NCBI GenBank assembly: GCA_018058125.1
Contig: JAGPCH010000021.1
Span: 1 to 10,389 of the forward strand
Length of the DNA: 10,389 nucleotides
Origin: Ignavibacteria bacterium
GTDB taxonomy: Bacteria > Bacteroidota > Ignavibacteria > Tepidaquicellales > Tepidaquicellaceae
Direction of reading: 5' to 3'
The notes under the pieces are model-generated. The model worked only from the letters and a program-made list of their open reading frames with translations. It had not been told where the DNA came from and searched no databases. How positions within the stretch are numbered: position 1 is the first letter of the stretch; every line of letters begins with the position of its first letter. A program made the translations under genes and the position numbers. Positions 1 through 7,432 of this stretch are shown one piece after another.

Positions 1-56
1 GAAGCAGAGAAAACATAAAAATTTAAATCTTTGCTTCTCTGTGGCTCTGCGTTTAA
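1..56. repeat. Left-edge CTCTG-rich repeat-like segment
   Basis: Non-coding segment with the phrase CTTCTCTGTGGCTCTGCG at 34-51, followed by TTTAAA. Two inverted pairs can be seen: cagagaa (5-11) with ttctctg (35-41), and gcagag (4-9) with ctctgc (45-50); they share bases and so would be alternative stems. From memory, short 'CTTTGCGTCTCTGTG'-like phrases occur as interspersed intergenic repeats in many AT-rich bacterial genomes, with no agreed function. Only part of one copy is visible because the window ends here, so boundaries and copy number are unknown. It could simply be a chance motif in spacer DNA. Confidence 0.35.
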
Positions 57-141
57 AGAAATCTTGAAGTTTTAAGATAACATCTTTAAAAGAAATGGTT
101 TTGGTAAGGGTTTATAATGAATGTTATAAGCCTACTAATTT

Positions 142-167
142 AATAACTCATTAAAGTTATTTTTTTA
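142..167 (+). terminator. Hairpin with T-run, reads as a plus-strand terminator
   Basis: AATAACT (142-148) and AGTTATT (155-161) form a 7-bp stem around the loop cattaa, and the T residues run on to 167 on the plus strand. That is the shape of a Rho-independent terminator, though the stem is AT-rich and weak. The T-run is on the plus side, so it would stop a transcript arriving from the left of the window, converging on the minus-strand operon. In the minus direction the stem is followed by AAATTAG, not by T residues, so it is a poor terminator for the operon itself. Confidence 0.35.
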
Positions 168-190
168 TAAAATGTTAGTATTAATTTAAT

Positions 191-1873
191 TTAATAATCC
201 ACTCTGAAAGTTGCAAACCCGTAATCATCAGTAAAGCTGATGTTCTGATAGATATTATCGATTGCTCTGTGAACATACTGAAACTGGATATAGAATTGTT
301 TGACAAACTCCCAGGTAAAATTTGTAGTGATGATGCTTCTGTTGATGCGGTTTCCAACAAGGAACTCCGGATTGGAATAGCTGTAACCTGTTGCATTATT
401 AATATTACCGCCATAATTAACCAATACTCTTCCGGCAGAATCAGTAACTATACCGTTTGCAGATCTCTGATACTGATAAAGAATATTAAGATTAATTCTG
501 TTGGTAAAATTATAATTTAGTTTGAATGCGATCTCATCAGAGTTTGGGTCGAGATGATGACCGAGATGAAGATCCCAGTGAGTGTACATTGTCTTGTTAG
601 AAACGTGAGTATAAACGAACGGATCGAGGTAAGTATATTCAGCTTTCAGATCCATATCCGGAAGCGTGAAAGCTTTTGCCCATTGCAGGCCAAACTGAAA
701 TCCGAACTTATTGGTAATGTTTTCATTATCCTTAAACAATGTGCTGAATTCAAGATCATCAATTAACATAGATCCCTGTATGGCAAGATTTTTTACAGGA
801 AATACCATAGCGTCAAGACCCATTATGGAATTGTTATTATTCTGTGGACCTGACTGTGTCGCTTTATTCAGTTCGGCAGAAGTAAGAAAACTAATCGGAT
901 TCAGAAAAGTAAAACTGAAAGGATTATCAGCGATCGTTACGCTTTCAAAGAATCCCATTCTGAATGCATCTCCTAAGCTGACATCAAGTCTGTGCGTTGC
1001 AATGTTTTTGGAACCTATAGGTCTGCCCAGAGAATCACCTTTCAGACTTCCGTACATGAATGAATACCTGACCGCTTTGTATCCAAGATCAAGTCTGAGA
1101 TAATCAAAGGCAACGGTATTGTCTGATAAATAAAGTCTGTCAATGAATCCAAAGCCCTGATATACAGGACTTCTACCGACTGTAATAGCCAGCCATTCAT
1201 CCTTAGCTCTGAATCTCAGATATCCGTCAAATGTGTCATAGTTTCTTTGTTCGAACTGAAATTTATTCTGTGCAAAAAGTTTAGGATCGGTATTTCTTGC
1301 AAAAGTCACATCTCCCGAATCACCGGCAAGTTTCTGACCGTTGGATGCACGGAGATAATAACCTACATTATCATACAAAGTACCTCTTACTCTGAAACCT
1401 AATTCTCCTAAAGTAATAGAATGCCTGCCAATTGAATCCCCTCTTGACTCTCTTTGTGATAATTCACCGAGACCGTCAAAGAACAGAGTTGCATTACTGT
1501 CGGCAAATGAGTAGAGATATTTTTGTTTGTTTTGGGAAAAGATATTTTTGAATCCTTCTTCAAAAAGCGGAGCAGCCTGCTTAAGCGTACCGAACATTTC
1601 ATATTCAAATTCTAGTTTCAGATCACCGAGTATTTGCCTGTCGACCGAAGAAATTGAACCCGACTTCTCATTTATTATTTGCAGAAAGGATGCAACTTTT
1701 TCTCTTGAAAGCGGAATGTTACCGCGATTATAATCCTTTAAAATTTTCATGGTCTGCATCCTCTGAAGATAATCATAAACCGGATGTCTTGGCTGTACAA
1801 GTTCTACCTGTGAGAATGAGACATTTACAAAAAGAAACGAAAAGAATAAAATTAGAAGAAATTGTTTCATCAT
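191..1873 (-). CDS. Wzi-like outer-membrane beta-barrel, capsule assembly family
   Basis: 560-residue secreted protein, probably an outer-membrane barrel that helps attach or assemble surface polysaccharide. The N-terminus is a classic signal peptide: MMKQ, then a hydrophobic stretch to about residue 18, with likely cleavage after SFS at 21. There is no lipobox Cys. Residues 28-110 are a soluble pre-domain (VYDYLQRMQ near 32, PLSREKVASFL near 54). From about 116 the chain alternates aromatic and polar residues, as transmembrane strands do, and it ends in the aromatic C-terminus FRVDY. Blocks I associate with the Wzi-like family are LNPISFLTSAE (324-334), the GLDAMVFPVKN segment (352-362) and LGHHLDPNSDE (437-447). 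E. coli Wzi is somewhat shorter, so function by analogy is inference. Two tandem ATGs (1873 and 1870) are possible starts; neither has a Shine-Dalgarno site. It follows the dehydratase gene by 35 nt and is the last gene of the operon. Confidence 0.75.
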   Translation of the reverse strand: MMKQFLLILFFSFLFVNVSFSQVELVQPRHPVYDYLQRMQTMKILKDYNRGNIPLSREKVASFLQIINEKSGSISSVDRQILGDLKLEFEYEMFGTLKQAAPLFEEGFKNIFSQNKQKYLYSFADSNATLFFDGLGELSQRESRGDSIGRHSITLGELGFRVRGTLYDNVGYYLRASNGQKLAGDSGDVTFARNTDPKLFAQNKFQFEQRNYDTFDGYLRFRAKDEWLAITVGRSPVYQGFGFIDRLYLSDNTVAFDYLRLDLGYKAVRYSFMYGSLKGDSLGRPIGSKNIATHRLDVSLGDAFRMGFFESVTIADNPFSFTFLNPISFLTSAELNKATQSGPQNNNNSIMGLDAMVFPVKNLAIQGSMLIDDLEFSTLFKDNENITNKFGFQFGLQWAKAFTLPDMDLKAEYTYLDPFVYTHVSNKTMYTHWDLHLGHHLDPNSDEIAFKLNYNFTNRINLNILYQYQRSANGIVTDSAGRVLVNYGGNINNATGYSYSNPEFLVGNRINRSIITTNFTWEFVKQFYIQFQYVHRAIDNIYQNISFTDDYGFATFRVDY

Positions 1874-1908
1874 ATATCTAAAATTCGAAATTAAAATTAC
1901 AAAATAAA

Positions 1909-3837
1909 TCAGGAAACCTGAAGGTCGGAGGGAATTGTCTGTTCGTCTGTTACGTATTCAGGTACTAATCTTTTCAGCATACTGACAATAAGTTCTTTAT
2001 CATTCTCATGTCTCTTTTCGATAAGAGTTTCAAGATTGAAATCAAAATTATCAGGTATAAAATGACTGGCATTGGAAGCTATCAGTATTTTTTCATGAAG
2101 AGTTTTTTCATAGATCTCGCCGGGAATAAACAGTTCTTCATATAATTTTTCGCCCGACCTTAATCCTGTCTGAATGATCTTAATATCTTTTTCCACTTCA
2201 TAACCTGAAAGTCTGATTATGTCTTTTGCGAGATCGATGATCTTTATCGGCTTGCCCATATCCAGCACAAATATCTCACCGCCGTTACCAATTACAGATG
2301 CCTGCAGTACAAGCTGCACTGCTTCGGGAATTGTCATAAAGAATCTCTGAATGTCAGGATGAGTGATAGTGACAGGTCCGCCTTCCGCAATCTGACGTTT
2401 GAAAGTAAGAACTACACTTCCTCTGCTGCCTAATACATTTCCGAAGCGAACAGCCGAATAATTCTTTCCGTAAGTTCTGCCGGCTTTAAGAACGATCATT
2501 TCAGCAACTCTTTTACTTGCTCCCATGATACTCGAAGGATTAACAGCTTTATCGGTCGAGATAAATACAAAATGTCCGACATTATGCTTTAGAGAAAGAT
2601 CGATCAGATTTTGTGTTCCTTTAATATTATTGCTTATGGCTTCACACGAATTCACTTCCATCATTGGTACGTGTTTGTGAGCAGCTGCATGAAAGATCAC
2701 ATCAGGTTCTGTTTCGGAAATTATCCTGTCGAGTCTTTTATATGATCTGATATTTGCAATTATAGACTGTACCTGAGTGCCGTTTGCTTTTCCGTTGGTG
2801 ACAGAAAGTCTTTTTAATATTTCGTGCTGAATATCAAAAATTGAATTTTCACCCTGACCTAAAAGTATGATCTCGGAAGGATGGCACTTAATTATCTGCC
2901 GGCATAATTCACTGCCGATTGATCCGCCGGATCCGGTTACAAGAACTCTTTTACCTTTTAGAAAATCTTCTACTTTTTTGATATCTGTTTTTACCGGCTC
3001 TCTTCTGAGAAGGTCTTCGATCTGTACCTGCCTTATACTGTCTATCCTAACTTTTTCATCAAGTATTTCAAATATACCGAGGATAGTTCGCGCCTGTACT
3101 CCTGACTTGCGGCAGATAGAAACTATGTCTCTGATCTCCGAACCCGGAGCGGTGGGCATTGCAATTATAACTTTATTGATATTCATTTTTGCAATGATCT
3201 CTGGTAAACTGTGACGAGTTCCCAATACTGGAATGCCTCTGATCTTCAAACCTTTCTTCTCAATGTCATCATCTACAAATGCCACTGGATTCAAGCCAAG
3301 CTGGGGATTTCTCTGCATTTCCTGAATAATGGAACTGCCTGCTTTTCCCGAACCAACTATGAGAACTCTTTCTCCATGATAAGAAATTTTTCTTTTCTCA
3401 TTTATACGTTCTATAAGCCGGATGCTGAATCTTGCGCCGGCGACAAAAAAGAATGATATTAATCCGGTTAATAAAGGAAGTGACAATGGAAGGACTTCAA
3501 AACCAAGCAACTCAAAAGAATTCAGGATAGTGAAAACACCTGTCTGAACAATTACTGCCCAGAAGATTATAAAGATCAGCTTGGCAAGTTCATCTATGCT
3601 GGCATTACTCCAGTCACGATTATATAAACCAAGTTTATAAAAAACGATTATGTCGATGAATAAGAAAACTAATGTACACCAGAATATGGGGATAATGTAA
3701 AAAGAAAAGTCTACTTTCCCATCAAGTCTTAGCACCAGTGCAAGTAATGGACTGATAAGAAGAAAAATTAAATCAAAGAATAGGAAATGCCTGTTACGTA
3801 ATTTAAGTAGTCTGTTATTTAATAAACTTTCAAGCAT
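1909..3837 (-). CDS. Membrane nucleotide-sugar 4,6-dehydratase, CapD/WbpM/PglF type
   Basis: 642 residues, the usual length of the long WbpM/CapD/PglF form. Family members convert UDP-GlcNAc (or a similar NDP-sugar) to the 4-keto-6-deoxy intermediate at the cytoplasmic face of the inner membrane. Four hydrophobic helices lie at about 18-37, 45-69, 87-108 and 113-136. A first Rossmann-like domain has VGSGKAG at 161-167. The catalytic SDR domain starts with TGSGGSIGSE at 301-310 (NAD(P) binding). Active-site residues by family analogy are S427 in STDKA, M438 and K442 in MGASK; Met in the usual Tyr position is normal for the long WbpM-type enzymes. RFGNVLGSRG at 464-473 is also a family block. 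The start ATG at 3837 has no purine-rich ribosome site. The substrate cannot be read from sequence; with the aminotransferase nearby, a 4-amino-4,6-dideoxy sugar is the likely route. It is separated from the upstream genes by 178 nt. Confidence 0.93.
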   Translation of the reverse strand: MLESLLNNRLLKLRNRHFLFFDLIFLLISPLLALVLRLDGKVDFSFYIIPIFWCTLVFLFIDIIVFYKLGLYNRDWSNASIDELAKLIFIIFWAVIVQTGVFTILNSFELLGFEVLPLSLPLLTGLISFFFVAGARFSIRLIERINEKRKISYHGERVLIVGSGKAGSSIIQEMQRNPQLGLNPVAFVDDDIEKKGLKIRGIPVLGTRHSLPEIIAKMNINKVIIAMPTAPGSEIRDIVSICRKSGVQARTILGIFEILDEKVRIDSIRQVQIEDLLRREPVKTDIKKVEDFLKGKRVLVTGSGGSIGSELCRQIIKCHPSEIILLGQGENSIFDIQHEILKRLSVTNGKANGTQVQSIIANIRSYKRLDRIISETEPDVIFHAAAHKHVPMMEVNSCEAISNNIKGTQNLIDLSLKHNVGHFVFISTDKAVNPSSIMGASKRVAEMIVLKAGRTYGKNYSAVRFGNVLGSRGSVVLTFKRQIAEGGPVTITHPDIQRFFMTIPEAVQLVLQASVIGNGGEIFVLDMGKPIKIIDLAKDIIRLSGYEVEKDIKIIQTGLRSGEKLYEELFIPGEIYEKTLHEKILIASNASHFIPDNFDFNLETLIEKRHENDKELIVSMLKRLVPEYVTDEQTIPSDLQVS

Positions 3838-3877
3838 TTTATTAATTTATTCTGACATTAATATAAAACAAAATATA

Positions 3878-3907
3878 ATCATAGATACAAAAGAACACTA
3901 AAAGCAA
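3878..3907 (-). promoter_or_regulatory. Possible sigma-70-like promoter for the dehydratase gene
   Basis: Read on the minus strand, TTGCTT (3907-3902) and TATGAT (3883-3878) are 18 nt apart, resembling -35 and -10 boxes. A start near 3871 would leave a leader of about 34 nt before the ATG at 3837. The surrounding DNA is very AT-rich, so such matches arise by chance. The Bacteroidota-type box TAnnTTTG is only approximated here (TATATTTTG, one base too long). Confidence 0.3.
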
Positions 3908-3944
3908 CTTTTATTTGAGGGTGTTTTTTTATAGCTTAAATTAC

Positions 3945-3976
3945 AAAAAGTAAGTAATTGTTGCAATTTACTTTTT
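3945..3976 (-). terminator. Hairpin downstream of the sugar transferase, possible weak terminator
   Basis: Left arm 3945-3960 and right arm 3964-3976 pair as 9 bp (AAAAAGTAA with TTACTTTTT), a 3-nt bulge and 4 bp (ATTG with CAAT), around the loop TTG. The arm ends supply a T-run on either strand, so it could act in both directions. It lies 39 nt past the stop of the phosphoglycosyl transferase gene. It contains only two G-C pairs, so it may be a pause or partial terminator, or a chance palindrome in AT-rich spacer. Confidence 0.35.
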
Positions 3977-4015
3977 CAAAAGCAAAACATAAAAATATAT
4001 ACAATAAACCCGAAA

Positions 4016-4609
4016 TTATTCTGAAATGACCGCCGAAAGAGTTCTTAATATGACCTTGAAATCCTTAAAAAACGATCTTTCATTTATGTATTCAAGATTA
4101 AGTTTTATCTTGTCCGGCATGATTTTTTCAATATAATATTTTTCCGGATCTTCAGCCTTTTCCAGTAAATCATTTTCATTTTTATATTTAATCGAAGCAA
4201 CATCAGTGATTCCGGGAGATACATCCAGTACCTTTTTCTGATCTTCAGTATATAGGTCAACATATTTTCTGACTTCCGGCCTGGGTCCGACAAAACTCAT
4301 TTCTCCATAAAGTACATTTATAAGCTGCGGAAATTCATCAAGTTTGAATTTTCTAAGATAATATCCTGTCTTTGTAATCCTCGGATCTCTTCCGCCGACT
4401 GTAAGCAAACCCTTGCTGTCAGAGTCAGGATTCATTGTTCTGAATTTTAACAGTTTAAAATCCTTATTATTTCTGCCGACTCTTGTCTGTTTATACAAGA
4501 CCGGTCCTTTCGAATCGAATCTAATTAAAATTGCTATAACGATCAATACTGGTGACAGAAGAATCAAACCCGAAATTGAAAATACAATGTCAAAAATTCT
4601 TTTTATCAT
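4016..4609 (-). CDS. Small PglC-like phosphoglycosyl transferase (bacterial sugar transferase family)
   Basis: 197 residues, the length of the minimal monotopic phosphoglycosyl transferases. They move a sugar-1-phosphate from a UDP-sugar to undecaprenyl phosphate and so start a glycan at the cytoplasmic face. A single hydrophobic segment at about 8-30 contains the Ser-Pro pair (S19-P20) that kinks the re-entrant helix in PglC. Then come FKLLKFRTM (51-59), the catalytic Asp-Glu dyad in KLDEFPQL (D91, E92), SFVGPRPE (105-112) and SPGITD (131-136). All key family motifs are intact. The gene begins 1 nt after the aminotransferase stop (4610 is the only spacer base), a strong sign of translational coupling and shared function. 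The partner aminotransferase suggests a 4-amino-6-deoxy HexNAc phosphate as donor, but this is inference; GlcNAc, QuiNAc or Gal-type donors remain possible. Confidence 0.95.
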   Translation of the reverse strand: MIKRIFDIVFSISGLILLSPVLIVIAILIRFDSKGPVLYKQTRVGRNNKDFKLLKFRTMNPDSDSKGLLTVGGRDPRITKTGYYLRKFKLDEFPQLINVLYGEMSFVGPRPEVRKYVDLYTEDQKKVLDVSPGITDVASIKYKNENDLLEKAEDPEKYYIEKIMPDKIKLNLEYINERSFFKDFKVILRTLSAVISE

Positions 4610-4610
4610 A

Positions 4611-5825
4611 TTACTTTTTCATAACAGCGTCATAAGATCCTTTTACAGAATCTACAATTGTGCTGATATCCTCTTCACTAAGCTGAGGATAAACCGGTAA
4701 TGTGATCTCTCTTGAATAGTTATCATAGCTTACGGGATAATCATTGATATCATAATTCCGCTCTTTAAAGATCTTCAGCATAGGCAGAGGGACAAAATGA
4801 ACATTCACCGCAACTTCCCTTTTATTGATCTCTTCTATTATCAAATCTCTTTGCTCTTCAGATATTCCTTTGATCCTTAATGGATAAATATGATATGATG
4901 TTTCCTTAATTTCATTTCTTGAAGGAGGAATTTCAACCCAATCCTCGTCTTTGAATTCTTCGTTATACCTTTCAAATATTTCTTTTCTTCTCAATAAAAG
5001 ATCTGAAGTATATTTTCTGATCTGAGCAAGACCTACAGCTGCGCAGATATCACTAAGATTAATTTTAAATCCGGGGTAGACAATATCGTATTTCCAGTTA
5101 CCTCCCAGAGATTTTGTAAAAGCATCCTTTGTCTGCCCGTTTAAAGACAAAAGCCGGAGCCATGCATACAACTCATCATTATCAAATTTTCCGGGAAGGT
5201 TAAGACAAATTGCGCCGCCTTCAGCAGTCGTGACATTCTTAACTGCATGAAATGAAAATACTGATATATCGCAGAGCGAACCGCTGGGTTTATCTTTATA
5301 TACTGCGCCAATAGAATGAGCGGCATCCGACATGATCAGTATTCTTCCGAGCATTCTCTGAACTTCATTTGTACAAATAAATATTTTCTTTACTTCTTCA
5401 TCATTTACAATATTATATATCTCATCATAGTCGCAGGGATATCCTGCTATATCCACCGGCACGATTGCTTTGGTTCTCGGAGTAATATGCTTCTTTATCT
5501 CATCTGTGCTTATGTTAAAATCCTTACCGACATCAACTATAACCGGTTTCGCTCCGAGATGCATGACGGCAAGAGCTGTTGCGCAATAAGTATAAGCCGG
5601 GATGATCACTTCATCTCCTTTGCCTATGCCATACCAGTGAAGCACCAGCATCATTGCCGATGTAGCCGAATTGACACAAAGAACATTTTTTACTCCCGTG
5701 AGATCCGCAACTTCCTTTTCCAGAGCTTTTACTTTCGGACCGGTTGTGATCCAGCCGGAATCAAGTGATTCAAGCACTTCCTTTTTTACATCTTCATCTA
5801 TAAATGGCGGTGAGAAAGGTATCAT
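4611..5825 (-). CDS. DegT/DnrJ/EryC1/StrS sugar aminotransferase (PLP-dependent)
   Basis: 404 residues, within the usual family range. These enzymes transfer an amino group, usually from glutamate, to a keto-sugar nucleotide. Visible marks are SGWITTGP (23-30), the PLP-phosphate region VNSATSAM (51-58), SDAAHSIGA with the pyridine-N aspartate D167 (166-174), and the PLP-binding Lys K196 in SFHAVKN (191-197) followed by TTAEGG. Between residues about 139 and 165 there is extra sequence (EEVKKIF through LGRILIM) compared with short family members; I recall a subfamily with this extended form. The start ATG (5825) overlaps the GT-C stop by 4 nt (ATGA), and GAGG lies 10 nt before it. With the CapD-like dehydratase it fits synthesis of a 4-amino-4,6-dideoxyhexose as in bacillosamine or QuiNAc4N pathways. 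C3 amination of another keto sugar is the main alternative. Confidence 0.93.
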   Translation of the reverse strand: MIPFSPPFIDEDVKKEVLESLDSGWITTGPKVKALEKEVADLTGVKNVLCVNSATSAMMLVLHWYGIGKGDEVIIPAYTYCATALAVMHLGAKPVIVDVGKDFNISTDEIKKHITPRTKAIVPVDIAGYPCDYDEIYNIVNDEEVKKIFICTNEVQRMLGRILIMSDAAHSIGAVYKDKPSGSLCDISVFSFHAVKNVTTAEGGAICLNLPGKFDNDELYAWLRLLSLNGQTKDAFTKSLGGNWKYDIVYPGFKINLSDICAAVGLAQIRKYTSDLLLRRKEIFERYNEEFKDEDWVEIPPSRNEIKETSYHIYPLRIKGISEEQRDLIIEEINKREVAVNVHFVPLPMLKIFKERNYDINDYPVSYDNYSREITLPVYPQLSEEDISTIVDSVKGSYDAVMKK

Positions 5826-7432
5826 TGTTTAATTTCCTCTGAATTGTTAGAATTTAATTTATTGTTAGTTAACATTATTAAAAGAAACGGCAGACTGAAG
5901 TAATATACAAACTCTACCGTGTAACTGTAACGAGCAAGCGAGACTTCTACAAGACTCACCAGCACTGCCTTGAAAATAAAAGTCATGCAAAGCAAAAATG
6001 GTATCAATGCTTCGGCATTTTTAAAACGGCTTTTGTATAATTTGAATATGCTTAAACCGAATACAACAAAATATAAAATTATCCATAAAAAATTTCTGAA
6101 TACGGTATTGTAAATTATTTCAGAAAGTTCATAGATACTTCTGTAAACACTGTCATCAATTTCCACACTGCCTTCAGAATTCACATTAACATTTTTCAAT
6201 GTTTTCTGAGCGGCAATTTCCTCTCGGAAAAAGTCAGCGACTTTCTCATTGTCCGATAAGTCCGAAGAGATCATTCTCCATCTGCCTGATGTAAGCTCTT
6301 TCAGATATTTTTGATCTATTACAGTTCTTGTAAATACGGTTGCCATTTGATCATAATAATTCATAGTGATCCTCTGATTATTAAAGAAGAACATAAAATT
6401 ACACATTACAAATTTTAAATAGGATCGCGGACTTTTCTTTATGGCATCAACAGATACCATTCGCATAATCGGCTGAATGGCAACAAAGTTAAGTGCCGGA
6501 TCAAGTCGCATCAGAGATTCGGTAAAATTAACCTGTCTGTAGAAATTTTCATTGAATGTATGATAAAGTTCTGATATGCCCCAAGAATTTCTGATATAAT
6601 TTTTTTGGGTTCTTGGAATAGAGTCAAGCGTATTGTTTATTGCTTCATTTACTATTTCCGGATATTCATCCGACGGCTCCATGAAAAGAATCGTAACTCC
6701 TGACAGATTAGCTTCCCCAAAAGGCGTGATCGTAAATAATCTCAACGTGTAATAATTATAAGAACATAATCCGAAGATGATCACTGATAACGGCAAAATG
6801 AGAGATACATAATATTTTAATTTATACCTATTGACGATAAAAAATAATACAAGAATTGCCAAAACCCCGAAAAGAAACAATGCCGCAGGTCTGATCAATA
6901 TTAACAATGCTATCGATACCGAATACAAAGCCCATGCTGATGTCAGATTTTTCCTTAATGCATATATCAGCAGACCGGCATTTACTATAAGGAAGTTAAC
7001 AAAAATGCCTTCCGTTAATAAAGCTTTTTCAAGTACAAGAAAATAAGAAGATGATATATATATGCAAAGCATTAATGAAAACAGGAATGTATAGCGGGAG
7101 TATGTTTTACTTATAATGAATAAAAATATATATCCCGTGATCAGAGTGAATAAACTCTGTATCAATGCAACAGCAAAGAATGATTTGGAAAAAAGCCATA
7201 TTAAAAATAAAAACACCGGATATGCCGGCGTCCTTATGTCAAACACCGGTGTGTCTGAATTTAACAGATCGAGCGCTACTGCGCAATATGAGGCGCTGTC
7301 GCTGGAAAGTACCAGCACAGGATAAAGTAAAAAATACTGCAGCCTTGTAAACAGGAATACTATTGTGAAAAGAAGTAAACTGTATTTGAATATTTTCTCC
7401 GGATCAGAAAAAATATTAGACCACTTATTCAT
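5822..7432 (-). CDS. Polytopic GT-C-type glycosyltransferase, PMT/ArnT-like
   Basis: 536 residues with many hydrophobic segments (for example about 15-40, 70-106, 114-134, 144-157, 165-200, 207-223, 447-464, 476-496, 506-521). GT-C enzymes use polyprenyl-phosphate sugars on the outer face of the inner membrane. Supporting features are an acidic first loop after the first helix (SSDSASY, D45), then RTPAYP at 67-72, TEG with E141, RP at 181-182, and a C-terminal ARYSY near 500; their order resembles the PMT_2/ArnT layout. A large soluble region, about 230-440, would be periplasmic. Its start overlaps the GT2 stop by one base (TAATG), which suggests coupled translation and a donor-maker/donor-user pair. 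No exact subfamily is recognisable. A Wzy-like polymerase is a possible alternative, less likely because of the early Asp loop. Confidence 0.7.
   Translation of the reverse strand: MNKWSNIFSDPEKIFKYSLLLFTIVFLFTRLQYFLLYPVLVLSSDSASYCAVALDLLNSDTPVFDIRTPAYPVFLFLIWLFSKSFFAVALIQSLFTLITGYIFLFIISKTYSRYTFLFSLMLCIYISSSYFLVLEKALLTEGIFVNFLIVNAGLLIYALRKNLTSAWALYSVSIALLILIRPAALFLFGVLAILVLFFIVNRYKLKYYVSLILPLSVIIFGLCSYNYYTLRLFTITPFGEANLSGVTILFMEPSDEYPEIVNEAINNTLDSIPRTQKNYIRNSWGISELYHTFNENFYRQVNFTESLMRLDPALNFVAIQPIMRMVSVDAIKKSPRSYLKFVMCNFMFFFNNQRITMNYYDQMATVFTRTVIDQKYLKELTSGRWRMISSDLSDNEKVADFFREEIAAQKTLKNVNVNSEGSVEIDDSVYRSIYELSEIIYNTVFRNFLWIILYFVVFGLSIFKLYKSRFKNAEALIPFLLCMTFIFKAVLVSLVEVSLARYSYTVEFVYYFSLPFLLIMLTNNKLNSNNSEEIKQ
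5834..5840 (-). promoter_or_regulatory. Ribosome binding site for the aminotransferase
   Basis: AGAGGAA read on the minus strand, with GAGG 10 nt before the ATG at 5825. It lies inside the last codons of the GT-C gene, where it encodes Glu-Glu. Most other starts in the window lack such a site, so together with the 4-nt gene overlap it supports this start. Confidence 0.5.

Larger units (their letters stand above)
1..190. other. Non-coding tail downstream of the Wzi-like gene
   Basis: I see no convincing gene on either strand between the left edge and the stop of the Wzi-like gene. The stretch holds the edge repeat (1-56), a TTATAA-TGAATG-TTATAA symmetry (112-129) and a hairpin with a T-run (142-167). 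On the minus strand no hairpin followed by T residues was found after the stop codon at 191-193, so where the operon transcript ends is not visible. Confidence 0.6.

Noticed and set aside
112-129. TTATAA-TGAATG-TTATAA as an operator
   Set aside because: TTATAA is itself palindromic and AT-only, the symmetry does not extend outward, and no promoter is nearby; it is likely a chance pattern in AT-rich spacer.
711-1103. 130-codon open frame on the plus strand
   Set aside because: It is antisense to the Wzi-like barrel, with no recognisable motif or ribosome site; it is best explained as a shadow frame.
2506-2561. Inactivated dehydratase because the catalytic Tyr is replaced by Met (M438)
   Set aside because: Met at this place is normal in long WbpM/CapD-type enzymes, where a Ser-Met-Lys set works; the other motifs are intact.
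2867-3214. 115-codon open frame on the plus strand
   Set aside because: It is antisense to the conserved core of the dehydratase; its Ser/Leu/Arg-rich translation shows no motif.
3868-3882. Bacteroidota-type promoter box TAnnTTTG
   Set aside because: The nearest match, TATATTTTG, has three rather than two bases between TA and TTTG, and no upstream TTG box at the expected distance was found.
5316-5768. 150-codon open frame on the plus strand
   Set aside because: It lies wholly opposite the aminotransferase, whose motifs are intact; its translation is Cys/His/Ile-rich with no domain-like pattern, as antisense shadows are.
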